Shown here: one piece after another, positions 53,675 to 61,287 of the stretch
Position numbering within the stretch: position 1 is the first letter of the stretch
Layout: each line of letters opens with the position of its first letter
Source of the DNA: Campylobacter sp. 19-13652
GTDB lineage: Bacteria > Campylobacterota > Campylobacteria > Campylobacterales > Campylobacteraceae
Direction of reading: 5' to 3'
Assembly (NCBI RefSeq): GCF_019702925.1
Contig: NZ_AP024713.1
Span: 620,001-684,000, forward strand
Length of the DNA stretch: 64,000 nucleotides
Notes under the pieces: model-generated
Database searches by the model: none
What the model was told of the DNA's origin: nothing
Seen by the model: only the letters and a program-made list of their open reading frames with translations
Translations under genes and position numbers: made by a program

Positions 53675-54153
53675 ACGCTCTTTAATTTATCTAGGCTCTC
53701 GCCCTCTAGCCTGTAAACTCTCCACTCTTTTGACTGGTTGTTTGCGTTTAGACTTTCGTAGAATTTAATACTAGGCTCATTCCAGTGTAGACATGCCCAC
53801 TCAAGCCTGCCAAGACCGTCTTTAGCGCATTTATTAGCAAGTTCTTTAAAAAATGCCTTACCTATGCCTTTGGCTCTAAACTCGGGCTTTACATATAAAT
53901 CCTCCAAATATATCCCAGCCTTTCCAAGCCATGTAGAAAATGAGTAAAAATATATCGCATAGCCAACTAGCGCACCATTAATCTCAGCGACTAGGATGTT
54001 TGCCCTTTTTTGCTTAAATATGGTATCTAAAAACTCGCCCTCGTCAAATACGACCGCATCTGGCTCCTTTTCATACTCTGCAAGCTCTCTTATCATGGCA
54101 AACACAGCTGGCATATCCTGCTTATTTGCGCCTCTTATGTTAAAGTTTTTCAT
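53671..54153 (-). CDS. GNAT family N-acetyltransferase
   Basis: A 160-residue acetyl-CoA-dependent acetyltransferase. Acetyl-CoA loop LYVKPEFRAKGIGKAFFKEL, followed by GRLEWACLHWNEPSIKFYESL, typical of diamine/spermidine-type GNATs (SSAT-like branch). Substrate could be a polyamine or amine. Overlaps both neighbours by 4 bases. Confidence 0.88.
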   Translation of the reverse strand: MKNFNIRGANKQDMPAVFAMIRELAEYEKEPDAVVFDEGEFLDTIFKQKRANILVAEINGALVGYAIYFYSFSTWLGKAGIYLEDLYVKPEFRAKGIGKAFFKELANKCAKDGLGRLEWACLHWNEPSIKFYESLNANNQSKEWRVYRLEGESLDKLKSV

Positions 54154-54359
54154 ACCATAAATAGCGATACAAATCTCTTTTTAGGAATAGGAGAAAACTG
54201 TGTCATATACTCAAACGCCTCTTCATAATCTCCATCAGTATATCCAGCTACTTGCTCTATTAGCTCATATAATTCCTCATCGTCCATAGAATCAAAACTG
54301 CCTCTGTTTTCAAGTACCTCAAGCAGCACAGCGTCAAGTTCTAACTCGTCATAAGTCAT
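54150..54359 (-). CDS. Small acidic hypothetical protein
   Basis: A 69-residue protein, strongly acidic over most of its length (DELELDAVLLEVLENRGSFD, then MDDEELYELIEQVAGYTDGD) with a basic end PIPKKRFVSLFMV. It starts the minus-strand operon and overlaps the GNAT gene's ATG by 4 bases. No family recognised. Confidence 0.6.
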   Translation of the reverse strand: MTYDELELDAVLLEVLENRGSFDSMDDEELYELIEQVAGYTDGDYEEAFEYMTQFSPIPKKRFVSLFMV

Positions 54360-54542
54360 CTAAACTTCCTTTTGTGGTCTAAAGTAAAAAATTGCGAAAA
54401 TATACCAAAAAAACCTTATATTAATCTTTTATTTAGTCTTTTGTAAAATTTAAAGCCTAAAATAGCACCATAAATATCCTGTTTTAAGCGAGCATTAAGC
54501 CAAAACAAATTAAAGTTTTTATTTTTAAATTTAAGGATAAAA

Positions 54543-54848
54543 ATGCAGATAAATAGTGACATTTTAACCAGCATTGCTCCATTTTTAAGTACTATTTCTC
54601 ATACAAAAGGCAGGCTTAGAGTGCGTGTAAGCCCAAAAATCAAGCAGCTTGAGCTTCCAGTAAGCGGTATAGAGGATAGGGTGAAAAATATAGACGGCAT
54701 AAAAAATGTTAAATTTAATAAGCTAATTGGTTCTGTTACTATAGAGTATGACGAAAATTTATTGCCTGCTAAGTTTTGGGATAGCCTTATAGCTGGAGAA
54801 AATAGTGAATATGTTGCAGAAATTATAGCTAGGGTGGGTGCTTTATGA
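54543..54848 (+). CDS. HMA-like (heavy-metal-associated-fold) small protein, FezC-like candidate
   Basis: A 101-residue soluble protein of ferredoxin-like fold: SHTKGRLRVRVSPKIKQLEL, then GIKNVKFNKLIGSVTIEYDE. It resembles HMA_2 domains: no CxxC metal site, but an Arg-rich strand (GRLRVRV). A similar GRARL segment starts the operon's P-type ATPase. First gene of a seven-gene operon; each of the first genes overlaps or closely abuts the next (ATGA to the ferritin-like gene). In fez clusters of other bacteria an HMA-type protein accompanies the ATPase; that role is inferred. Confidence 0.7.
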   Translation: MQINSDILTSIAPFLSTISHTKGRLRVRVSPKIKQLELPVSGIEDRVKNIDGIKNVKFNKLIGSVTIEYDENLLPAKFWDSLIAGENSEYVAEIIARVGAL

Positions 54849-55537
54849 TAGATGTTAAAAAAGAGCCTTTTAAAGATAGCGTGGCTAATGCTTTAAATAT
54901 GGCTTATGCTAGTGAGCTTGGCGGGGTAATGCTTTATTCTCAGCTTGCCTTAAAAGGCTATGAGGCTGAGGAGTTTGCTAGTATTAGGGATGTTAGATTA
55001 AGGGCGTGCGAGCTGCTAAAAGAGGCGGCAAATTCTTATAATTTAAGCTTAAAAGATGAGGCTGGTGTGCCCGTATTTGCGCCTGATATTTTTGATGAAG
55101 CGCTTATTGTGGCGATTAATTATGAAATTTCAATCGCTGCATTTTATGATAGCTTATGTGAACAGTGCGATGATGAGGCGCTAAGAGATCTATTTTTTAG
55201 GCTTTGGGCTACTTCACAAAATGAATTTATTCCTGCTTTAAAGCTTAGACTTTATCACGCTTTAGCCGCTGAGCAAAAAGATAGCTTTCATTTAGCTCAT
55301 GGGTCAAAAAATGAGCTTGCTAGATTTTTAAACGGGGATTTTAAAAGCTATCAAGATGACATAAACTCGCTAAATCAAAAGCTAAGTCGTATAGTAAATG
55401 GCGAGGCTAGAGAGGGCGAGATAAAAGAGCTTTTAAATCATAAGCAGTTTGCCTTTTTTAGCGGTGCAGCCCTTGGGGCTATGGGCTTGGCTGCTTTTAT
55501 AAAAAATACAAATAAAGATGAGAAAAATGATGAATAA
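54845..55537 (+). CDS. Ferritin-like helical protein with C-terminal membrane segment
   Basis: A 230-residue, mostly helical protein. The pattern of Glu-bearing helices (ALNMAYASELGGVMLYSQLA, then VAINYEISIAAFYDSLCEQC, then WATSQNEFIPALKL, and YHALAAEQ) resembles a ferritin/rubrerythrin-type four-helix bundle, though the carboxylate set is not complete by eye. It ends with a hydrophobic helix (FFSGAALGAMGLAAFI) and a charged tail, so it is probably membrane-anchored. A membrane-tied iron-binding protein would fit an iron-storage compartment; that is inference. Confidence 0.6.
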   Translation: MIDVKKEPFKDSVANALNMAYASELGGVMLYSQLALKGYEAEEFASIRDVRLRACELLKEAANSYNLSLKDEAGVPVFAPDIFDEALIVAINYEISIAAFYDSLCEQCDDEALRDLFFRLWATSQNEFIPALKLRLYHALAAEQKDSFHLAHGSKNELARFLNGDFKSYQDDINSLNQKLSRIVNGEAREGEIKELLNHKQFAFFSGAALGAMGLAAFIKNTNKDEKNDE

Positions 55538-55559
55538 TCTTAATAAAAAGGGGTTTAAA

Positions 55560-55811
55560 ATGGCACTACCGTTTTTAGTTGGCGCTGCTGCTGGCGCACT
55601 TGCAGTGATTGCTTTTAATAAAAAAGATGAGCTATTAAAAGAGGCAAAAACTGGCATAAAAAAGGGAAAAGAGGCTGCTATTAAGGCATATAAAAATGGT
55701 AAAAGCGAGGTTAATGCCATAGTATCTAGTGGTGAAAAAGAGGTAAAAAAGCTAGCCAAAAAGCCAACAGCGAGAAAATCTCCAGTAAAAAAAGCCACCA
55801 AAGCAGAGTAG
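55560..55811 (+). CDS. Small YtxH-like protein with hydrophobic N-terminus and Lys/Ala-rich tail
   Basis: An 83-residue protein starting MALPFLVGAAAGALAVIAF (one membrane segment) and continuing as a charged, lysine-rich, repeat-like tail (KKGKEAAIKAYKNGK, then KKLAKKPTARKSPVKKATKAE). ATG 55560 has an AAAAGGGG site; the frame opens earlier at 55518, but those codons lie within the previous gene. The tail could bind nucleic acid, phosphate or anionic mineral surfaces. It belongs to no precise family beyond YtxH-like. Confidence 0.6.
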   Translation: MALPFLVGAAAGALAVIAFNKKDELLKEAKTGIKKGKEAAIKAYKNGKSEVNAIVSSGEKEVKKLAKKPTARKSPVKKATKAE

Positions 55812-55821
55812 GGTGATATAG

Positions 55822-56148
55822 ATGCTAAAAAATTTAAAACAAAATCAAATGCCCTTAGTCTCGACTTCTCGCTTGCCGCTTGATAATTTTATAAGTGGGG
55901 CTTTGCTAGGCGGAATGAGTAGCGTAGCACTGGGATATGCCAGGGTGCAAAAAGGCGAGGCTAATACCAAAGACGTGGTAAAAGAGGCTGCAAAGCTAGC
56001 TGTGGGCGGTGGCGTGGTAACTGCTGCTGCCATTGGTGCATCAAATGCTATTGTAAGGAGAGATTTTGCAAGCGCTTTGCTTTGGGCAGCTGGTGGTGCT
56101 GCTAGCTTGATATTGATTGAAAAATTTATAAATAAGGAAAAACAGTGA
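55822..56148 (+). CDS. Small Gly/Ala-rich membrane protein
   Basis: A 108-residue protein with two or three hydrophobic, glycine/alanine-rich segments (FISGALLGGMSSVALGYA, then LAVGGGVVTAAAIGASNAI, then ALLWAAGGAASLILI). GxxxG patterns suggest tight helix packing, as seen in proteins that shape or pack membranes. Overlaps the next gene by 4 bases. No family recognised with confidence. Confidence 0.55.
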   Translation: MLKNLKQNQMPLVSTSRLPLDNFISGALLGGMSSVALGYARVQKGEANTKDVVKEAAKLAVGGGVVTAAAIGASNAIVRRDFASALLWAAGGAASLILIEKFINKEKQ

Positions 56149-56444
56149 AAAATCCATACATAAACGAAAATATGCAGAATAAAGCGCCTCAGAGTACTTT
56201 GGATAAAAGCATAAATGAAGCCGCTAGCAATATGCCTTTTGTGCCTGAAAATTTTAATACAGCTGGGTTTTTAAAAGGGCTTGCAGTAGGCGCAATAGGT
56301 GCATATTTGCTTACAAATGAAAAGGCTCAACAAACTCTTTTTCGCGCTATTATAAAAGGTGGCGCACTTTTAAATGCTGGCTTTGAAGAGTTAAAAGAAC
56401 GGTTTGAAGATGCCAAAGCAGAAATCGCAGCCGAAGAGGAATAG
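56145..56444 (+). CDS. Small membrane-associated YtxH-like protein
   Basis: A 99-residue protein: a polar N-terminus, a hydrophobic Gly-rich segment (FLKGLAVGAIGAYLLTN), then a helical amphipathic tail (GALLNAGFEELKERFEDAKAE). It resembles YtxH-type membrane-tethered helices and the two preceding small proteins in style, suggesting a family of related scaffold proteins within the operon. Overlaps the P-type ATPase gene by 35 bases. Confidence 0.55.
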   Translation: MKNPYINENMQNKAPQSTLDKSINEAASNMPFVPENFNTAGFLKGLAVGAIGAYLLTNEKAQQTLFRAIIKGGALLNAGFEELKERFEDAKAEIAAEEE

Positions 56445-58494
56445 TATCCGCATAGTCCACAGCTTACCAGGGCGTGCGAGACTTATTGTAGATGGGCTTT
56501 GTAAATATAGTGATGAGGCACGCATAGAGACTAGTGTAAGTGAGTGCGCTGGGGTAAAATTTGCCAGAGTAAACCGCTATGCAAAAAGCATAATAGTAGA
56601 ATATAGTGGGAGCCTTGATGATATAATCTCTCATGTAAGTAGCATAGCCCTGCCTACAAAACAAGGCTCCACGCCTGATAAAAGCGGTATCTACAAGGCT
56701 GCTGTAGCTATGGGCATATCGCCACTTTTAAGCTCTGATTTAGCTAAAACAGCTCTAGGGCTTTACGCAGCAAGCGCAAATTTAAAAGAGGGCTTTGAGG
56801 AGCTAAAAAGCGAGGGTATTACCTCAAAGGTACTTGAATCAATGGCTGTTGGCGTGAGCCTAGCCAGAAAGGACTATCTGGCTGCAAACTCGACAAATTT
56901 AATGCTAAATTTAGGCGAATATATGGAAGAATCTGCCGTACATAAAAGTGATGATCTTATAAAAGAACTAGCTAAGCCAAGTATTGAGGATGTCTGGGTC
57001 GAGGAGATAAAAGATGGTAAAAAAACCCTAAGTAAAATTAAGACTAAAGACGTAAAAGAGGGTGATATAGTCGTAGTTGGAGCTGGCGAGAGTATAGGAG
57101 TAGATGGCTACATAGTAGAAGGAAGTGCTAGCGTAAATCAAGTCTCTATGACTGGCGAAGCTGAGCCAGTGGCTAAAATGCGTGGAGATAGGGTTATAAG
57201 TGGCACGGTCGTAGAAGAGGGGCGTATAAAGATATGGGCTGAAAATGTCGGTTCTGACACCGCAACTGCTAGGATAAAAGAGTATATTCAAGCCTCCTTA
57301 AATGAAAAATCATCAGTAGGGCTAAAAGCAAGCAGGCTGGCTGATAAGCTAGTGCCTGTTACGCTTTCGTTAGCTGGGCTTTCATACTTGCTAAAGCGCG
57401 ACATGCAAAGCGTGGCTAGCGTGCTTCAGGCTGATTATTCGTGCGCTTTAAAGCTTGCGACTCCAGTGGCTTTTAAATCAAGTATATCAAAAGCTGGTAG
57501 GGGTGGCATACTGGTAAAAGGCGCAAAGGCGCTAGAGGCGCTAGCTGCTGTGGACACCTTTGTCTTTGATAAAACCGGTACACTCACTCATGGTAAATTA
57601 TCTGTGGTAAAAGTCCACTCTTTTAAGGAAGGACTAAGTGAAAACGAGCTTTTAAATTTAACCGCTTCGGCTGAGGAGCACTATTTTCACCCAGTGGCCG
57701 AGGCTATAGTAGACGCAGCGCACAAGATAGGCTTTAAGCACATACATCATGACGAGGTGGAATTTATCGTCGCGCACGGCGTAAAAACCCAAATGCACGG
57801 CAAAGAGGTAATCATTGGTAGTAGACACTTCTTAGAGGATGATGAGGGCATTAGCTTTGCTGGGCATGAGGCGATTATATCAAGCTCGCTTGAGGCTGGA
57901 TATACCCTATTATACATAGGCTACGGCGGCGATCTAGCTGGCATGATAGCTATGAGAGACACTATGCGCCAAAATGCAAAGCAGACCCTAGAGCGTCTTA
58001 GAGCTTTAGGGGTAAAAGAGCTTGTAATGCTAACTGGCGATATACGCCAAAAAGCAGAGCAGGTCGCTAAGGAGTTAGGCATAGATAAGGTATATGCAGA
58101 GTGTTTGCCTACGGATAAGGCAAAGGTCATAGATGAGCTTAGAAATAGTGGACGCAATGTAGCCTTTATAGGCGACGGTATAAACGACGCGCCTTCGCTG
58201 AGTAAGGCAAATGTGGGTATTAGTATGCACAAGGGCGCAGATATAGCAAAGGCTACGGCTGATGTGAGCCTTTTAAAAGATGACATAGCAAGCGTGGCGG
58301 ATATAAAGGAGCTATCCATTAAAACCATGGCGCTTATTAATGCAAATTTCAAAGCTACTGTGGGTATAAACTCTGCTATCTTAGGTGCCGCTACGCTCGG
58401 TTTTTTAAACCCTATAGCCACAGCTGTGCTTCATAATGGCACGACTATTTGGCTGCTTTTAAATTCAATAAAAGGTGTAAAATTTGGCAAATAA
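56410..58494 (+). CDS. P1B-type ATPase of unusual (FezB/P1B-6-like) type
   Basis: A 694-residue P-type ATPase. Actuator TGEAEPV, phosphorylation DKTGTLT, the HP motif in HYFHPVAEAIV, and GDGINDAPSL are intact. The N-terminal HMA-like fold lacks CxxC and starts with an Arg-rich SLPGRARL. The metal-site helix reads DYSCALKLATP where other P1B ATPases have CPC, CPH or SPC; the proline is lost, Asp-Tyr-Ser-Cys remains. The last helices have FLNPIATAVLHNGTTIWLLLNS. This architecture, with the operon partners, matches ferrosome-type FezB (P1B-6) ATPases, which load iron into organelles. The exact class needs an alignment. Start is ATG 56410 rather than TTG 56404. Confidence 0.75.
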   Translation: MPKQKSQPKRNSIRIVHSLPGRARLIVDGLCKYSDEARIETSVSECAGVKFARVNRYAKSIIVEYSGSLDDIISHVSSIALPTKQGSTPDKSGIYKAAVAMGISPLLSSDLAKTALGLYAASANLKEGFEELKSEGITSKVLESMAVGVSLARKDYLAANSTNLMLNLGEYMEESAVHKSDDLIKELAKPSIEDVWVEEIKDGKKTLSKIKTKDVKEGDIVVVGAGESIGVDGYIVEGSASVNQVSMTGEAEPVAKMRGDRVISGTVVEEGRIKIWAENVGSDTATARIKEYIQASLNEKSSVGLKASRLADKLVPVTLSLAGLSYLLKRDMQSVASVLQADYSCALKLATPVAFKSSISKAGRGGILVKGAKALEALAAVDTFVFDKTGTLTHGKLSVVKVHSFKEGLSENELLNLTASAEEHYFHPVAEAIVDAAHKIGFKHIHHDEVEFIVAHGVKTQMHGKEVIIGSRHFLEDDEGISFAGHEAIISSSLEAGYTLLYIGYGGDLAGMIAMRDTMRQNAKQTLERLRALGVKELVMLTGDIRQKAEQVAKELGIDKVYAECLPTDKAKVIDELRNSGRNVAFIGDGINDAPSLSKANVGISMHKGADIAKATADVSLLKDDIASVADIKELSIKTMALINANFKATVGINSAILGAATLGFLNPIATAVLHNGTTIWLLLNSIKGVKFGK

Positions 58495-58495
58495 A

Positions 58496-58843
58496 ATGCA
58501 AAAAGAGTTAAATCAAAGCGAAAAATCGGTATCGCATACCAGTGCTAGTACGCAAAAGCCTCGTTCTAAAAAAAGTATAATAAACGGCGATTTGCTCGAT
58601 ATTGATGCGCACAGGAGATTTGCTAAGGCTGGAATGAGCGTGTCCTTGGGTGCGCTTGTGCTTACTGCCTTTGGTATGAAAAATAAAACCGTAAAAAAAA
58701 TCCACATCGTAGCTGGTGTGGCTATGGTTGGATTTAGCCTTTATCATGCTGGACTTTATGATAATGGCGTCATTAAGAAAATGATAAATAATGCCGCTAA
58801 AAAGCGTCGCATAAAGATAAAAGCTGGTAAGGGCTATGAGTGA
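58496..58843 (+). CDS. Small membrane protein at the end of the metal operon
   Basis: A 115-residue protein: a basic Ser/Lys N-terminal region, then two hydrophobic helices (AKAGMSVSLGALVLTAFGM, and IHIVAGVAMVGFSLYHAGLY) with two His in the second, and a very basic end (KKRRIKIKAGKGYE). ATG 58496 overlaps or abuts the ATPase stop; a TTG at 58484 is an alternative start. It could be the FezA-like partner of the system, but the homology is not established. Confidence 0.55.
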   Translation: MQKELNQSEKSVSHTSASTQKPRSKKSIINGDLLDIDAHRRFAKAGMSVSLGALVLTAFGMKNKTVKKIHIVAGVAMVGFSLYHAGLYDNGVIKKMINNAAKKRRIKIKAGKGYE

Positions 58844-59069
58844 TTTTTTGGCTTGACTTCGTTTTAAAGCCAGCTCGTCTCGTGAACGCTTTTTACGGAG
58901 TTTTGCCATTTTAAATACTCACGTGCTATATGTATGCTCCGTTTTAAAATGGCTTACAATCCTAAAAATCATCTCACTATACTTCGCATATAGCCAGTCA
59001 ATACAGAGCAAGAATTGAAAGCAAAGTGAAGCAAAATATCGCTTGATACCTGCGTAGAAAAGTCTTGCG

Positions 59070-59078
59070 CCCCCCCCC
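59070..59078. repeat. Poly-C tract (C9)
   Basis: Nine consecutive C (G9 on the minus strand) in gene-free DNA, followed by ATGTAATGAG. Another slippage-prone tract with no frame through it; its regulatory role, if any, is not apparent. Confidence 0.9.
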
Positions 59079-59107
59079 ATGTAATGAGTAGATTATTCAT
59101 AGCTCAC

Positions 59108-59362
59108 GTCGCAAAGCGACAAGTTCGCCCACTCGCTTACGGCACGGACAACAAGTAGTTGTCGTCCTAGGCTTCGCCTGCCGACGCTGCGAAGTAGCGG
59201 CGGTCATACCCAAGGGTACTGCCACAGGAGCGTATGCAAGCCACGAAGTGGCTTAGCACAGCAACTGCTTGCTATGCGTGCATAAAGCGAAAACAAGCGA
59301 AGCGAAGTGAAACTGGACGTCGGCGAGTATATCGCAGAGCGATGCGAGCCGCATAGACAGTG
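59108..59362 (-). repeat. Repeat family R1, hairpin-array copy (inverted)
   Basis: Hairpins: GTCGC-AAA-GCGAC (59108-59120), GACAAC-AAGTA-GTTGTC (59147-59163), AGGC-TTC-GCCT (59169-59179), CGCTGC-GAA-GTAGCG (59185-59199), AAGCCAC-GAA-GTGGCTT (59238-59254), AGCAA-CTGC-TTGCT (59260-59273), ATCGC-AGA-GCGAT (59331-59343). 59215-59362 aligns to the reverse complement of 23481-23660. About 75 bases of extra hairpin modules (59140-59218) are absent from the other copy. Confidence 0.75.
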
Positions 59363-60186
59363 GGGTTTTAGGGTACTGGACTGAAAGAAGGGCGACTTCG
59401 TAATTCAAGCTCCTTTTCCCCTGGCGTAAAAATAAAAGCCGTAACATTAAGCAGACTTAGCCTTTGATGTAAAAAATGAAAGCTAGGGTACAAAAATAAA
59501 TTTAAACTTAAGTAAAGCTAAAGTTATACGGTTTAGGAATTTAGCACTGATAAATTTAATCATAGCTATACAGTGTTTTTGCGGATGTCGGGCGGGTTGC
59601 ATTACAAGCATAACGAAGTTAAAAGCAATGCGAGTAAAAGGCGTTAATAAAAATAAGTACGGTGATTTCGCAATAAAAAAACTACTTTTTGGTGCAAAAA
59701 TAAATTTAAATTCTAAAGTTTCTGCGGTTTTGTCCCCTTTTTAACAGTAAAAAACAAAGTTTAAATTTATCTCGTATATAGCCAGTTTTTAACGAGTGGT
59801 TCGCAAGCAGTGGACGCAGTATGAAAAATGGGCGGCTTCGTCAAACAAGCTAAGCGATGTTTCTGTGGAAACAATTATCGTGAGTGGGCAAAATAAGCTG
59901 TGCATTGCTTTTAAAATGGATTAAAAAGTCTTTGTGGTTTGAAAATTTATAAAATACATATCCGCACAAAAGACTAAGATTAAATTCTAAGGTGCGGATA
60001 TTTGTTATAGCAGATAGTGATGTTGGAGCTTATTCGTTTAAAAGTGTTTTTTAAAAAAGATAAAGGCTTACTTTGTGATTTTAAAGCTAGCAAGCCATTT
60101 TAATTAGCCATCGTAAGCAGTAGATTAAAGATATAGGGATTTACGCCCTTCTAAAAAGGCGTAAATTTATTCCAAAAAGCTCACAT

Positions 60187-60305
60187 ATGGCTAGCTTGGT
60201 GCCGATTTTTACAGAGCAATATTAGCAACATAAAAAACCACTAGCGCAAATTAGCGGCATTAGGCTCATAATGCAGCTTAAAATTTGTAATTAAAGTAGC
60301 ATTAT
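60187..60305 (+). repeat. Repeat family R2 copy
   Basis: CACATATGGCTAGCTTGGTG and CCGATTTTT match the R2 5' block; ACCACTAGCGCAAATTAGC and GCTTAAAATTTGTAATTAAA match its 3' block. It ends 5 bases before the stop of the minus-strand gene at 60310, as the other plus-oriented copies end near minus-strand gene ends. Confidence 0.65.
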
Positions 60306-60309
60306 TAAT

Positions 60310-60744
60310 TTAGCCCAGCATGCTCTTAAGTATGTTTATGGCCGCTGCTAGTGAGCCTCCGCACACGGCTGGTACTGCGTCGCTTTGAGCGTTGCTGGGG
60401 GTGTCAAAGACAGGGTTAAAGCCTAGTAGCTCTTTACACTGATTTGTTTTTTGACTTTGGATAAATTTTTCATCAAACTCGCGAGTCTTTTGTAGTCTTA
60501 AGTCGCGATTTTCATCATGACTTAAGTTCGGATTAAAAAACGCAAGTCCCAAAATCATATAAGCTGCCGAAACTGAGCCACAGACATCGCCTTTATTCAT
60601 GCCGGCACCAAAATTTAATCCCATGGCAACCATGGCGTCTTTGCTTATTTTGTCGCTAAATCGTGGCGCAAAGTGTGCTAGCAGTGTCTGCGCGCAGTTT
60701 AATCCTAGTTCGTTTTTTAGGCTAAAAGCCTCCGCTGGCGTCAT
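60310..60744 (-). CDS. C_GCAxxG_C_C family protein
   Basis: A 144-residue protein with family-type cysteines: LGLNCAQTLLAHF, then GAGMNKGDVCGSVSAAYM, then QCKELLGF and AVCGGSLAAA. The GCAxxG element appears as GAGMNKG, a slight deviation. These proteins are thought to bind metal or a redox cluster and often lie near molybdopterin or oxidoreductase genes; here the gene for a MogA-like enzyme is directly upstream with a 4-base overlap. Function unknown. Confidence 0.8.
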   Translation of the reverse strand: MTPAEAFSLKNELGLNCAQTLLAHFAPRFSDKISKDAMVAMGLNFGAGMNKGDVCGSVSAAYMILGLAFFNPNLSHDENRDLRLQKTREFDEKFIQSQKTNQCKELLGFNPVFDTPSNAQSDAVPAVCGGSLAAAINILKSMLG

Positions 60745-61277
60745 TTTTTCTCCTTTGCTTTTGGGCGAAATGCTCTCATTTTGCTCTCGTTAGTCTGTAT
60801 GTATGCTCCGCCTATTAAGTCTATGCAATACGGAACTGCTGGAAATACAGGCTCTAAGCACTCTTTTATGGCCTTTGGGCTGCCTGGGAGGTTTATGATT
60901 AGGCTTTTGCCTCTTATGCCAGCACTTTGGCGCGATAGTATGGCTGTGGGGACGGATTTTAGGCTCACGCTTCGCATTAGCTCGCCAAAGCCTGGTAGCA
61001 TTTTCTCACATACTGCTTCTGTGGCTTCTGGGGTTACATCACGAGGTGCTGGACCAGTGCCTCCTGTTGTTAGGATTAGGTCACATTTTTCATCATCGGC
61101 TAGCCTAATTAGGGTGCGGTGTATGAGGTCATAATCATCTGGTATTACCTCATAAACGTACTCATGCTCGCCTAAAAGCCACTCGTTTAAGCACTCTTTT
61201 ACCCCAAGCCCTGAGGCATCCTCATACACCCCAGCACTTGCTCTATCACTTAGGGTTAGTATTGCGATTTTTGCCAC
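60741..61277 (-). CDS. mog: Molybdopterin adenylyltransferase (MogA-like)
   Basis: A 178-residue protein of the MoaB/Mog family. The start IAILTLSDRASAGVYEDASG and catalytic TTGGTGPAPRDVTPEATEAV, plus IINLPGSPKAIKECLEPVFP, fit MogA, which adenylates molybdopterin before metal insertion. Overlaps the C_GCAxxG gene. Upstream is the FtsH-like gene with a 10-base gap, so the three may be co-transcribed. Confidence 0.92.
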   Translation of the reverse strand: MAKIAILTLSDRASAGVYEDASGLGVKECLNEWLLGEHEYVYEVIPDDYDLIHRTLIRLADDEKCDLILTTGGTGPAPRDVTPEATEAVCEKMLPGFGELMRSVSLKSVPTAILSRQSAGIRGKSLIINLPGSPKAIKECLEPVFPAVPYCIDLIGGAYIQTNESKMRAFRPKAKEKK

Positions 61278-61287
61278 TTTTTATCCT

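Larger units (their letters stand above)
58844..60309. other. Gene-free repeat-rich stretch
   Basis: About 1.5 kb with no credible gene. Contains a C9 tract, an R1 hairpin-array copy in minus orientation, internal duplications (GGGCGACTTCGTAATTCAAGC near 59391 is similar to GGGCGGCTTCGTCAAACAAGC near 59831; CGCATATAGCCAGT near 58988 is similar to CGTATATAGCCAGT near 59770), the exact match AATAAGTACGGTGA to 1403-1416, and an R2 copy before the next gene. Confidence 0.65.

Noticed and set aside
54400-54542. Fur box upstream of the metal operon
   Set aside because: AT-rich sequence offers only partial matches; none is good enough to claim, though iron control would be expected.
58508-58909. 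133-codon minus-strand frame opposite the last metal-operon gene
   Set aside because: Antisense to a gene with clear membrane segments and without its own ribosome-binding site.
59253-59447. 64-codon minus-strand frame in the R1 copy
   Set aside because: Lies on the repeat hairpins; no start signal and no match to the frame of the 23.5 kb copy.
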